This document shows positions 25,777 to 34,119 of a stretch of DNA of 64,000 nt, one piece after another. This DNA is from Sphingomonas sp. AX6 (GTDB taxonomy: Bacteria > Pseudomonadota > Alphaproteobacteria > Sphingomonadales > Sphingomonadaceae): assembly GCF_902506605.1 (NCBI RefSeq), contig NZ_LR733979.1:765064-829063 (forward strand). The letters are read 5' to 3'. How positions within the stretch are numbered: position 1 is the stretch's first letter; every line of letters begins with the position of its first letter. A model generated the notes under the pieces. It worked only from the letters and a program-made list of their open reading frames with translations. It was not told the DNA's origin and made no database searches. The translations under genes and the position numbers were made by a program.

Positions 25777-25812
25777 TGGGCGGGCGCATTAGGCACCCGC
25801 CCATTCTATTTG
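25777..25812 (+). terminator. Intrinsic terminator after the 46-aa gene
   Basis: The stem TGGGCGGG (25777-25784) with CCCGCCCA (25796-25803) has an 11-base loop and is followed by TTCTATTT. Confidence 0.7.
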
Positions 25813-25908
25813 CAGCAAAAGCGCAACATCAGTCCATGATCTAGACAGATTCGTATCACACGCACGGGATAGATCGGTTCGGCTGGGTTTAGGAGCGGTA
25901 CGAAACCC

Positions 25909-25937
25909 CGTCACCCCGGCCTTGTGCCGGGGTCCAC
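25909..25937. repeat. Left 29-bp repeat boxing GIY-YIG gene 1
   Basis: The repeat starts CGTCACCCCGGCCTTGTGCC and ends GGGGTCCAC. It is an internal palindrome and the exact inverted copy of 26283-26311. It supplies the stop codon and last codons of the GIY-YIG gene. Confidence 0.93.
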
Positions 25938-26261
25938 GTCGCCACACCGCGCTGGCGTCAACGGCTCCAGCCCCAGCCCCTCCGCAAGATCATTCCACGC
26001 CGGATTGTCGCGCTCGATCAGGTTGCGTTTCCACTCCCGGCGATAGCGTTTGACCTGCTTCTCGCGCGCGATCGCCGCTTCCATTGTGGCGGCAATTTCG
26101 AACCAGACCAGCCAGTGAACGGCGTAGCGTTTAGTAAAGCCGCCATGGTTTCCGTCGCGATGCTGGACTACGCGCGCGATCAGGTCCGATGTCACGCCGA
26201 CATAGAGCGTGCCGTTAAAGCCACTGGCGAGCATGTAGACGCAGGGGACGCGTTCTCTCAT
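25911..26261 (-). CDS. GIY-YIG nuclease family protein, REP-boxed copy 1
   Basis: This 116-residue protein is a minimal GIY-YIG domain of the UPF0213/YhbQ type. The GIY half reads CVYMLAS and the YIG half TLYVGVTS. The catalytic Arg is in LIARVVQHRDG, the metal-binding Glu in AIAREKQVK, and NLIERDNPAW closes the domain. The last nine residues (DVDPGTRPG) are encoded by the flanking repeat. GTG 26264 is one codon upstream. The protein shares about half its residues with the copy at 52586. Single-domain GIY-YIG proteins of this type are predicted structure-specific DNA nucleases; activity is not shown. Confidence 0.9.
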   Translation of the reverse strand: MRERVPCVYMLASGFNGTLYVGVTSDLIARVVQHRDGNHGGFTKRYAVHWLVWFEIAATMEAAIAREKQVKRYRREWKRNLIERDNPAWNDLAEGLGLEPLTPARCGDVDPGTRPG

Positions 26262-26282
26262 CACCGTTTGATGTGCCGCGCG

Positions 26283-26311
26283 GTGGACCCCGGCACAAGG
26301 CCGGGGTGACG
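26283..26311. repeat. Right 29-bp repeat boxing GIY-YIG gene 1
   Basis: This repeat starts GTGGACCCCGGCACAAGGCC and is the perfect inverted copy of 25909-25937. It lies about 20 bases upstream of the GIY-YIG start. The 244 bases from here to the thermonuclease gene hold no gene I can support, only a short direct repeat GACTAACTTTC near 26505-26525. Confidence 0.93.
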
Positions 26312-26555
26312 TAGCTGCGTGGTATCCGCCGCCCCGACGCCCGTCCGGAAAAGCGGCGCAATTTCCGCTGTCCTACACCGTTTTACGTTGCTTAGATCCT
26401 TCCTGCCGACGGGCAGGATGCGGGGAGCCATGACAGCGGCGTCAAGGCGTGGGGAAACGGCACCCAACTCCGCATAGTCCACACGCCTCCCGCGACCTCC
26501 GCATTGGACTAACTTTCGACTAACTTTCCAAACGCCGTCCGGGCCGGACCAGGCC

Positions 26556-27191
26556 TCAGCACCACCCCCGCCGCCCCGCGCCATACCAGCGCGCGACGCC
26601 CGCGCCGACCATCGCCTCGCCCACCGACTCGCCGCCGCGGGTGACGCGGCGCAGTTTGCGGCCATAGCGGTCTTCGTCGCGGTCGATGCTCTCCAGCGCG
26701 AATGGGCCGGCGTTGAGCTGGACGATCAGCGCATCGGTCGCCCGCGCGCCCAGTCGCGCTTCGGACGCGCATTTCGGGCTCGAGATTTCAGGAGCATTCA
26801 GATCGGCGATGCGGATCTTCTCTCCGTCCATCCAAAAAGTATCGCCGTCGACGACGCAATTGACGCGAACCGGGCCGGAGCAGCGGTCGAACCGCGCATG
26901 GGCGACATCGCCTGCCCCTGCCCCTGCTTCCGCGGCCGCGCCGGGCACGGCCAGCCCGATTTCCGCCGCGCCTTCCGCAAGCGCGCGGCCTCTCAGCCAC
27001 TTGTCGGGCACCGCGGCGATGCTCAGCCCCGCCAATATCCCACCCAGCACCACCAGCCGCAGTTCGCCCCAACTGACCGGCATACTCCCGGCGCCCCGGA
27101 TCATGCGCCAGCCGCGCGCACGGCCGCGCCCGTGATCGCCGTCATTCGCCGCATGCCAGCCGCGACGGTGGGTGGATCGTTTTCGTGCCAT
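26556..27191 (-). CDS. Thermonuclease (SNase-like) family protein
   Basis: This 211-residue protein has a basic N-terminus, a hydrophobic anchor or signal (VVLGGILAGLSIAAV, about residues 37-51), an Ala/Gly-rich linker, and a staphylococcal-nuclease domain. Active-site residues appear in VVDGDTFW, KIRIADLNAPE (Arg, Asp, Glu) and DRYGRKLRRV (Arg). It should be a membrane-anchored or secreted calcium-dependent nuclease. ATG 27191 was chosen because upstream residues look non-coding. Confidence 0.88.
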   Translation of the reverse strand: MARKRSTHRRGWHAANDGDHGRGRARGWRMIRGAGSMPVSWGELRLVVLGGILAGLSIAAVPDKWLRGRALAEGAAEIGLAVPGAAAEAGAGAGDVAHARFDRCSGPVRVNCVVDGDTFWMDGEKIRIADLNAPEISSPKCASEARLGARATDALIVQLNAGPFALESIDRDEDRYGRKLRRVTRGGESVGEAMVGAGVARWYGAGRRGWC

Positions 27192-27302
27192 CGCCCCGAA
27201 CCTAACCGCCAGAGCATGACCAAGATGTTGACGCCGCACGGCTGCGACCGGTGCCGACTCGTTCCGGCGCATCACGGCACCCGTTCGGCGTGTCGCGCGT
27301 GC

Positions 27303-27451
27303 CGGACCGTGCCCGCTCTGCAACTTGCGCGCGGTCCGACGATTGGTGAGGTTCACGGATCGGGCGGTCGGTCGTTCCCCCCTGCGGCCCGTCCATACGG
27401 ACCCGATCCCTCGACAGGCGCGCGGCTTGCCCCCTTGGCCGCGCGCCTTTT
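27303..27451 (+). ncRNA. Candidate structured small RNA
   Basis: Three consecutive hairpins end in an intrinsic terminator. The first pairs CGGACCG (27303-27309) with CGGTCCG (27332-27338). The second pairs GGATCGGG (27357-27364) with CCCGATCC (27402-27409). The third pairs GGCGCGCGGC (27417-27426) with GCCGCGCGCC (27438-27447), followed by TTTT. No plus-strand gene precedes it that would need this terminator. I could not match it to 6S, SRP or tmRNA, and no clear -10 box is visible. Confidence 0.42.
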
Positions 27452-27477
27452 CGTATTTCGAGAGGGTGGTTGCGGGG

Positions 27478-28371
27478 TTAGCCTGTTAGGCCCAGCGTTT
27501 CCGCCGCGATCCGTTGCAGCGCCGCAGCCTGATCCTGCGACAACCCGATTTCCTCCGCCGCCGCTTCGCCGCGACCCAGGGTGCGCGGATCGATGCCGGT
27601 AATCTGGCCAAAGATGGTCAGCGCTTGCAGATACGAACCCGCTGCACTGGCGTGGTAATGGTCGTAACTCCACAGGTCGATCTGGCCGTAACTGGTTCCG
27701 TCATAGGGATTGGGATCGGCGACGCCGGCCTCCATCGCGCGCGTCCAGGCCTCGCCCACCGGGATGACGCCATCGACCGCCGGACTGGAAGCGGCGACGC
27801 GGTCGGCGGCAACGCGCAGGTCGCTGGCCATGCTGCCCACGGGCTTGCCCCGCCACGGGCCGTCGGCGCGATAGATCTGGTCGGCGCGCGACCAGCTTGC
27901 CATCAGATACAGGTCCACCGCCGGATTATGCTTGGCGAACAGTGCCGCCATGTCGCGCACGGCGGTGCCATAGCCGCTCGCGTCGCCGGGACGCTGAGGG
28001 TCGAGCGTGCTATATTCCTGAAGCACCGCCACGTCCCACGGCTTGGCGAACCGGTCGCCGCGCTCGCGCAGATGCTGGGCCAGCGTCCAGCCGCCATGGG
28101 TGTGCATCGCGATCCGCCAGTTCAGCCGCTTTTGTCCTGCAAAGCGTGCGAACAGCGCCGGGATGCCGCCGATACGGTCGCCGTTCAGATGCGTCACGCT
28201 GTCGGTGCGATAGCGCAGCACCGCGGAATTGGCGCCCTCGGTAAAGCTGTTGCCGATGAACAGGATGGTGCGCGGGGCCTCGGCCTGCGCGGCCGGCACC
28301 GGCGGCGTCTGCGCCGCAACCGGAGCCGCGAACGTACCCAGCAGCGCGGCGGCGAGGACAAGCGCGCGCAT
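27478..28371 (-). CDS. Secreted SGNH/GDSL-like hydrolase
   Basis: This protein of about 297 residues has a clear signal peptide (MRALVLAAALLGTFAAPVAA) and an SGNH-like block I, ILFIGNSFTEG, with the likely nucleophile serine. The C-terminal block WSYDHYHASAAG could supply the Asp and His. The pattern resembles DUF4886-type SGNH proteins that act on acylated or glycosylated substrates. ATG 28371 overlaps the oligopeptidase B stop as ATGA, so the two are co-translated. Substrate unknown. Confidence 0.78.
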   Translation of the reverse strand: MRALVLAAALLGTFAAPVAAQTPPVPAAQAEAPRTILFIGNSFTEGANSAVLRYRTDSVTHLNGDRIGGIPALFARFAGQKRLNWRIAMHTHGGWTLAQHLRERGDRFAKPWDVAVLQEYSTLDPQRPGDASGYGTAVRDMAALFAKHNPAVDLYLMASWSRADQIYRADGPWRGKPVGSMASDLRVAADRVAASSPAVDGVIPVGEAWTRAMEAGVADPNPYDGTSYGQIDLWSYDHYHASAAGSYLQALTIFGQITGIDPRTLGRGEAAAEEIGLSQDQAAALQRIAAETLGLTG

Positions 28372-30431
28372 CAGTTCGCGACTCCCAATTGCCACATCAC
28401 GAACGCCATTTCCTCGGCCGATTCCTTCAACCCCGTCCAGCGCCCCGATTTGCCGCCGTGCCCCGCGCCCATATTGGTTTTGAGCACCAGCACATTGTCG
28501 TCGGTCTTCATCGCGCGCAGCTTGGCGGCGTATTTGGCGGGCTCCCAATAGGTGACGCGCGGATCGTTCAGCCCGCCCGAGATGAACATCGGCGGATAGG
28601 CCTGGGCGCGAATATTGTCATAGGGCGAATAGCCGCGGATCAGCTCGAACGCCGCTGCATCGGTGATCGGATTGCCCCATTCGGGCCATTCGCCCGGCGT
28701 CAGCGGCAATTTGTCGTCCATCATCGTATTGAGCACATCGACGAACGGCACGTCGGCAACGACCACCGCCCACAGATCGGGATCGGAATTGACGACCGCG
28801 CCCATCAACTCGCCGCCCGCCGACCGCCCGGCAATCGCGATCTGGCCCGCCGAGGTATAACTGCGCTCGATCAGCCCCTTCGCCACATCGACGAAATCGT
28901 TGAAGGTGTTGGCGCGCTTGGTCAGTTTGCCGTCGAGATACCATTGCTGGCCCAGATCGTCGCCACCGCGGATATGCGCGATGGCAAAGGCGACGCCGCG
29001 ATCGAGGAACGACATGCGGCTGGTCGAAAAGCCCGGCGGGATCGCATAGCCATACGCGCCGTAGGAATAGAGATAGAGTTTGCCCGACCCATCGCGCGGG
29101 AAGTCCGCGGGATAAACGATCGAACACGGCACTTCCGTCCCGTCACGCGCGGTGATCGACAGGCGTTCGGTGGCGTAGCGGGTGGGATCGTAACCGCTGG
29201 GGATTTCCTGAACCTTCAGCACCTCGAGCCGCCCGTCGCTCAGGTGATAGTCGTACACCGTCCCCGGCGTGACCATCGATTCATAGCCCAGCCGCAGCCG
29301 GTCGACCGAATATTCGGGGTTGTCGCCGAGCGACGCGACATAGCTTTCCTCGGCAAACTCGATCTGTTTCGGTGCGCCGCCCGCATAATCGTGCAGCCAG
29401 ATCTGATCGAGCCCGGCCTTGCGCCCCTCAATCACGAACAGTTCCTTGAAGGTCGCGACACCGGTCATGTAAAAATCGGGCGAGGCCGCGATCAGTTCGG
29501 ACCATTCGCCCGGCGCGTCCACGCTCGCGGTCGCGAGCCGGAAATTGGGGTGGGTGTCGTTGGTGTGGATGAAGAGCGTCCCGTCATGCTCCTCCACGTC
29601 ATATTCGCGGCCTTCCTGGCGCGCGGCGACCAGGATCGGATCGGCGGTGGGGTCGTCTGCAGGGATCAGCCGCACTTCGCTGGTGACGTGATCGCCCGAT
29701 GAGATCACCAGGAACCGCCTCGAATGCGTCTCGCTGACGCCGACGCGGAAGCCTTCGTCGTCTTCGTGGTACAGCTTCACATCGTCAGCGACGGGCGTCC
29801 CCATGACGTGCAGCCACGCATTGTCGGTGCGCCACTGATCGTTGGCGAGGCAGTAGAGGAAGCGTTTCGAGTCCGACGCCCAGACGATCGCCGACAACAT
29901 GCCGGGTATTACATCGGGCAGGTCTTCGCCGGTGCGCAGATCCTTGACCCGAACCTCGAACCGTTCGGCCCCGCTGTCATCGACCGCATAGGCAAGCAAG
30001 TTGCCGTCCGGGCTGACCGAGAACGCGCCGAGCGAGAAATATTCCTTGCCCTCAGCGAGCGCGACTTCGTCGAGGATCAGTTGATCGTCGCCGCCACCCA
30101 CAGGCTTACGCCACCATTTGCGATATTCGCCGCCGGTCTCGTACGCGGTCCAGTAAATCCAGTCGCCGTCGCGCTGTGGAACGGTGGACTCGTCCTCCTT
30201 GATCCGCCCACGCATCTCCTCGAACAGCCGGTCGACCAGTGGCTGGTGCGGCCTCATCACGGCTTCGTAATAGGTGTTCTCAGCCTCGAGATAGGCGAGC
30301 ACGTCCTTGTCCTCGATATTGGGATAACCGGCATCTTTCAGCCACGCATAATCGTCGGATACGGTTTGGCCGTGTGCGGTGAAGCTGGAGGAGCGGACGG
30401 CGGCGATGGGGGGCGTGGGGAGATCGTTCAT
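28371..30431 (-). CDS. ptrB: Oligopeptidase B (prolyl oligopeptidase family S9A)
   Basis: This 686-residue serine peptidase has an N-terminal seven-bladed propeller and a C-terminal alpha/beta hydrolase. The nucleophile is in GRSAGGELMG (about Ser 538), with Asp in GGLNDPRVTYWEP (about 623) and His in GAGHGGKSGRW (about 658). The opening SDDYAWLKD and the WIYWTAYETGGEYRKWWR segment match oligopeptidase B, which cuts short peptides after basic residues. No signal peptide, so cytoplasmic. Overlaps the downstream SGNH gene. Confidence 0.93.
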   Translation of the reverse strand: MNDLPTPPIAAVRSSSFTAHGQTVSDDYAWLKDAGYPNIEDKDVLAYLEAENTYYEAVMRPHQPLVDRLFEEMRGRIKEDESTVPQRDGDWIYWTAYETGGEYRKWWRKPVGGGDDQLILDEVALAEGKEYFSLGAFSVSPDGNLLAYAVDDSGAERFEVRVKDLRTGEDLPDVIPGMLSAIVWASDSKRFLYCLANDQWRTDNAWLHVMGTPVADDVKLYHEDDEGFRVGVSETHSRRFLVISSGDHVTSEVRLIPADDPTADPILVAARQEGREYDVEEHDGTLFIHTNDTHPNFRLATASVDAPGEWSELIAASPDFYMTGVATFKELFVIEGRKAGLDQIWLHDYAGGAPKQIEFAEESYVASLGDNPEYSVDRLRLGYESMVTPGTVYDYHLSDGRLEVLKVQEIPSGYDPTRYATERLSITARDGTEVPCSIVYPADFPRDGSGKLYLYSYGAYGYAIPPGFSTSRMSFLDRGVAFAIAHIRGGDDLGQQWYLDGKLTKRANTFNDFVDVAKGLIERSYTSAGQIAIAGRSAGGELMGAVVNSDPDLWAVVVADVPFVDVLNTMMDDKLPLTPGEWPEWGNPITDAAAFELIRGYSPYDNIRAQAYPPMFISGGLNDPRVTYWEPAKYAAKLRAMKTDDNVLVLKTNMGAGHGGKSGRWTGLKESAEEMAFVMWQLGVAN

Positions 30432-30486
30432 GGCCGCCCGACTAGACCAACCAGCGGGAAATCGGAACTACCGACAGGCGAACGAA

Positions 30487-30647
30487 CCTGAACAAGTTGA
30501 CAAGGTTGACACGATCGCACGTTTTCGCGGGCGCGGCGACGGTGACGCGCCGCTGCCGCGACACGAGTCGGTTGTGCGATTGCGAAACGGGTGGTGTGGG
30601 GCGCCATCGCTGAGGGTTAGATCAGAGGAAATCCTACATTTCCAGCC
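30487..30647 (+). repeat. Dispersed element, copy upstream of ptrB
   Basis: This plus-strand stretch begins AACAAGTTGACAAGGTTGAC and ends AATCCTACATTTCCAGC, the same ends as the minus-strand copy at 12113-12292. About 160 bases long, with unrelated interior. The 3' end contains a short hairpin, GGAAAT with ATTTCC. The 450-base gap it sits in holds no gene. Confidence 0.5.
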
Positions 30648-30698
30648 GGGGTCTGGGATTGGTCGTCGTAGAGACAGACCGACAGCCCCACCCACTCT

Positions 30699-30805
30699 GT
30701 CACCCCGGCCGACGTGCCGGGGTCCACCGGGCGGCAGCCGAACCGCTCGAAAGTTCGACGGAGCGCAAGCGGCTTAGTGGACCCCGGAACAAGTCCGGGG
30801 TGACG
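30699..30805. repeat. REP-like inverted pair (CACCCCGG family)
   Basis: Arms at 30699-30727 and 30777-30805 are inverted and match the 29-bp repeats that box GIY-YIG gene 1, with several differences in the loop. Here the pair encloses 49 bases and no gene, so it may be a non-autonomous relative. Confidence 0.88.
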
Positions 30806-30882
30806 AAGTGATTGGGGTGGGCCGCGAACTCGATATGGCCACCCGAGCGGAAAGCCATTGCCGACAACGGGGGGCCAAGAGG

Positions 30883-31698
30883 CTATTCCCGCCGCAGATC
30901 GTAATCGATCCTGATCCGCACCCATTCGCCGACTTGCGATCGTCCGCCGATCTGGGGGGGGCGGACGCGGAATTGCCAGGCGGCGGCCAACACGGCGCGG
31001 GCGATGTTCGACCCCTGCGGCGATTCGCCGACCGCGACGCAATCCTCGACGCGGAAATCGGCGACCGTGCGGCACGCGATCAGCCCCCAGCCGGGGCCGC
31101 GCGCCGTTGACAGGAAGCCGCTGAGTTCGTCCGGGTACGGGCGACGATACCAGGAGGCGGCGTAGAGCGGCTCGCCATTGGGGCCGCTACCCTCGACCCG
31201 TTCGCTATCGCCCGCGCGCCCGCGCCCATTGCCGACCGGGCCGTACGTCGGTGCTGGCGGACCTGCGCGGGCAGCAGACGGCGCGGTGCGCGGGGTGCGG
31301 ACCACATTGTCGGCGGACGCCATCTGTTCGCGTGTCAGCTCGATCCACGGCAGCGCAGCCGGCGGGGTTTCGGGTGGCGTATCGATCCGCTCGGGTGGCG
31401 GTTCGACGACTTCGACGGGTGGTGTGCTGAGCGTCTCGGCAGGAGCCGGCTCGCTCGCAGGCTCCTCGGCGGCGGCTTCCGGTGCGGGTGCGGGGGTGTC
31501 GTCCGGGCTCACGTTGAACGTCGCCAGGCTTTCGCCGACCTTATCCACGAACGGGATCGTCGGCGCGACCTTCAGCAACAACAGGACGACCAGCGCCTGG
31601 ATGGCGATCGTCAGCGCCAGCGCAATCGGACGCCGCTCGCCACCGGGACGGTAACGCCCCGGTTTCAGATCATCATTGTCGATAACGGCTTGGGACAA
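30883..31698 (-). CDS. TonB-like periplasmic-spanning protein
   Basis: This 271-residue protein has the TonB layout: a cytoplasmic N-terminus, one membrane helix (IALALTIAIQALVVLLLL, about residues 25-42), a Pro/Glu/Ala-rich span (about 65-135) and a C-terminal domain with LAAAWQFRVRPPQIGG and WVRIRIDYDL, which resembles the TonB repeat. Start is TTG with GAGG upstream. No exbB or exbD is adjacent. It may energise one of the TonB receptors or serve another envelope role. Confidence 0.65.
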   Translation of the reverse strand: MSQAVIDNDDLKPGRYRPGGERRPIALALTIAIQALVVLLLLKVAPTIPFVDKVGESLATFNVSPDDTPAPAPEAAAEEPASEPAPAETLSTPPVEVVEPPPERIDTPPETPPAALPWIELTREQMASADNVVRTPRTAPSAARAGPPAPTYGPVGNGRGRAGDSERVEGSGPNGEPLYAASWYRRPYPDELSGFLSTARGPGWGLIACRTVADFRVEDCVAVGESPQGSNIARAVLAAAWQFRVRPPQIGGRSQVGEWVRIRIDYDLRRE

Positions 31699-31814
31699 AC
31701 GACCTCAGACCCGGCAATGGCGGGTCGGGATGACACCACGCCCCACGCGAACAATGCCCGCGTTAGGCAGTCATTGCGTCGAAACCATGTCGCAGCGCAA
31801 CCCGCTCGCGGGGA

Positions 31815-32150
31815 TCAGCGCCCCAGTTGCGCCAGCCCGACTTCGGCGATCCGATGCGATCCGGCGACGCGGTCGGCCGATTGCGCCATGCGAACCTCGT
31901 CGATCGACAGCACGCGTTCGTAAAGCGCGCGTGCTTCGTCGGGGCGCTGCGTCATCGCATAGACCGCCGCCAAGTTGAGCAACACTTCGGGACGGTCGGC
32001 CGATACGCGCGCTTCGCGCTTCAACTGGCGTTCGGCGGCAGCGTAATCGCCGCGCTCGATGGCGCTATGCGCGAAACGATCGCTTCGTTCCTGCGCCGTA
32101 GCGGTCATGGGGAGCGCCAGCATCGCGCCTGCGATCAACAGAGTCTTCAT
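31815..32150 (-). CDS. Periplasmic TPR protein
   Basis: This 111-residue protein has a signal peptide (KTLLIAGAMLALPMTATA) and about two tetratricopeptide repeats, read as AHSAIERGDYAAAERQLKRE and EVLLNLAAVYAMTQRPDEAR with RALYERVL. It probably mediates protein contacts in the periplasm. It is preceded by its own promoter region, 172 bases from the divergent M24 peptidase gene, and followed after 116 bases by the TonB-like gene. Confidence 0.8.
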   Translation of the reverse strand: MKTLLIAGAMLALPMTATAQERSDRFAHSAIERGDYAAAERQLKREARVSADRPEVLLNLAAVYAMTQRPDEARALYERVLSIDEVRMAQSADRVAGSHRIAEVGLAQLGR

Positions 32151-32322
32151 CGCCCTCTCCTGCATCAAGTCATCTTCGCGACTGTTTGGTTACAGTTCGA
32201 TGACATCATCATGTCACTTTCGTTGCATTCCCGCAAGAATCTTTGCCGTGCGCGCAGGCGCGGTTGCTTCGATGGAAATTGGCCGTCCGACGGGCTACAT
32301 TGGCACGCATAAGGAGAATTTG

Positions 32323-34119
32323 ATGTCCAGTTACGCCGACCGTCTTGCCGCCCTGCGCGCCCAGCTCAAATCGGACGCGCTCGACGGTTTCGTCGTGCCG
32401 CTGACCGATGAGCATATGTCCGAATATGTCGGCGATTATGCCCAGCGACTGGCGTGGCTGACGGGGTTCCAAGGGTCGGCCGGGTCGGCGATCGTGCTGC
32501 CAGAGGCGGCGGCGATGTTCACCGACGGGCGCTACACGTTGCAGGTACGCGAGCAGGTGTCGGCGGATCACTGGCAATATGTCGCGGTGCCCGGCACCAG
32601 CATGGCCGACTGGCTGGGCGAGAATGCGCCCCAGGGCGGGCGGATCGGGTACGACCCGTGGCTGCACACCAGCGCCTGGGTGAAGGAGGCGACCAAGGCG
32701 CTGGCCGAGCGGGGTGCCGAACTGGTGGCGGTAGCGACCAATCCAATCGACCGGGTATGGGCCGACCGCCCCTCGCCTTCGGATGCCAAGCTGGCGGTCT
32801 ATGACAATCAGTCGGCGGGGCAATCTTCGGCGGAAAAGCGTGCCGACATCGCGACCTGGCTGGATGAGCGAAAGGCCGATGCGGTGGTCCTGTCGGCGCT
32901 CGATTCGATCGCGTGGGTGTTCAACGTCCGCGGCGGTGATGTCACTCACACGCCGGTCGCACTTTCCTATGCGATCGTCCATGCCGACGGCACGGCGGAG
33001 CTGTTTGTCGATCCGGGCAAGATGACCGATGCGGTCGCCCAGCATCTGGGCAATGCGGTGCGCGTTCGCGACCGGCTGAGCTTCGGCGAGGCGCTGAAGC
33101 AATTTGCGGGCAAGCGCGTGGCTGCCGATCCCGAGCGCGCGGTGGCCGCGATTTTCGATGGCTTGGAAGGGGGCGGCGCGAAGGTGCTGTCGGTCCGCGA
33201 TCCGGCGGTGCTGGCCAAGGCGATCAAGAACCCGGTCGAGATTTCCGGGCACAAGGCAGCACAGGCGCGCGATGGCGCGGCGATCGTCCGCTTCCTCAAA
33301 TGGTGCGAAGAGGTGCTGCCCGCGGGCGAAACCGATGAGCTGACTGCGGCTGCCAAGCTCAAGGAATTTCGCGAGGCGACCGGTGCGCTGAAAGACATTT
33401 CGTTCGACACCATCTCGGCCACCGGCGCGCATGGCGCGAGCCCGCATTACAAAGTGACCGAAGAATCGAACGCCCGGATCGAGCGCGGCCAGCTCTATCT
33501 GGTCGATTCCGGTGGGCAATATGAGGACGGGACCACCGACATCACCCGCGTCGTCCCCGTGGGGCCGCCGACCGCGGAAATGCGCGACCGCTTCACGCGG
33601 GTTTTGCGCGGCCATATCGCGATCGACACCGCACGCTTCCCCGAAGGCGTGACCGGCGGCCAGATCGACGGCTTTGCGCGCGCGCCCTTATGGGAAGTCG
33701 GGCTCGATTACGCGCATGGCACCGGCCACGGGGTCGGCGCGTATCTGTCGGTCCATGAAGGGCCGCAGCGGATCGCCGCGCCCAACTATCCCGGTGGCGG
33801 CCCTGCCGAGCCGCTGCGCGCGGGCATGATCCTGTCCAACGAGCCCGGTTATTACAAAGCGGGCGAATATGGCATTCGCATCGAGAACCTGATCCTGACG
33901 GTGCCGATCGAAGTCGAGGGCGCGGAAAAGCCGGTGCTGGGGTTCGAGACGCTGACCTTTGCGCCGATCGAACGCGATCTGATCGAGCCGTCGCTGCTGA
34001 GCGACCGCGAAAAGGCCTGGCTCGATGGCTATCACGCGAAGGTGCTGGCGCTGATCGGCCCGCAACTGGACGCCGAAGAGCGCGGCTGGCTCGAGGCCAA
34101 ATGCGCGGCAATCGGATGA
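32323..34119 (+). CDS. Aminopeptidase P family protein (M24B)
   Basis: This 598-residue three-domain Xaa-Pro aminopeptidase has two creatinase-like N-terminal domains and a C-terminal pita-bread domain. Metal ligands are seen in DSGGQYEDGTTDITR (two Asp), GTGHGVGAYLSVHEGP (His) and SNEPGYYKAGEYGIRIEN (Glu residues). AAGGAG stands seven bases before the ATG. It is the long (about 600-residue) form, like eukaryotic cytosolic APP1, and probably cytoplasmic. The stop overlaps the cupin start as ATGA. Confidence 0.94.
   Translation: MSSYADRLAALRAQLKSDALDGFVVPLTDEHMSEYVGDYAQRLAWLTGFQGSAGSAIVLPEAAAMFTDGRYTLQVREQVSADHWQYVAVPGTSMADWLGENAPQGGRIGYDPWLHTSAWVKEATKALAERGAELVAVATNPIDRVWADRPSPSDAKLAVYDNQSAGQSSAEKRADIATWLDERKADAVVLSALDSIAWVFNVRGGDVTHTPVALSYAIVHADGTAELFVDPGKMTDAVAQHLGNAVRVRDRLSFGEALKQFAGKRVAADPERAVAAIFDGLEGGGAKVLSVRDPAVLAKAIKNPVEISGHKAAQARDGAAIVRFLKWCEEVLPAGETDELTAAAKLKEFREATGALKDISFDTISATGAHGASPHYKVTEESNARIERGQLYLVDSGGQYEDGTTDITRVVPVGPPTAEMRDRFTRVLRGHIAIDTARFPEGVTGGQIDGFARAPLWEVGLDYAHGTGHGVGAYLSVHEGPQRIAAPNYPGGGPAEPLRAGMILSNEPGYYKAGEYGIRIENLILTVPIEVEGAEKPVLGFETLTFAPIERDLIEPSLLSDREKAWLDGYHAKVLALIGPQLDAEERGWLEAKCAAIG

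Noticed and set aside
27303..27451. 6S RNA, SRP RNA or tmRNA
   Set aside because: None of the conserved signatures (SRP tetraloop region, tmRNA tag and T-arm, 6S bulge pattern) can be placed.
30699..30805. Small insertion sequence or MITE with target duplication
   Set aside because: The inverted arms are REP-type palindromes and no flanking direct repeats are seen; recorded as a REP-like pair instead.
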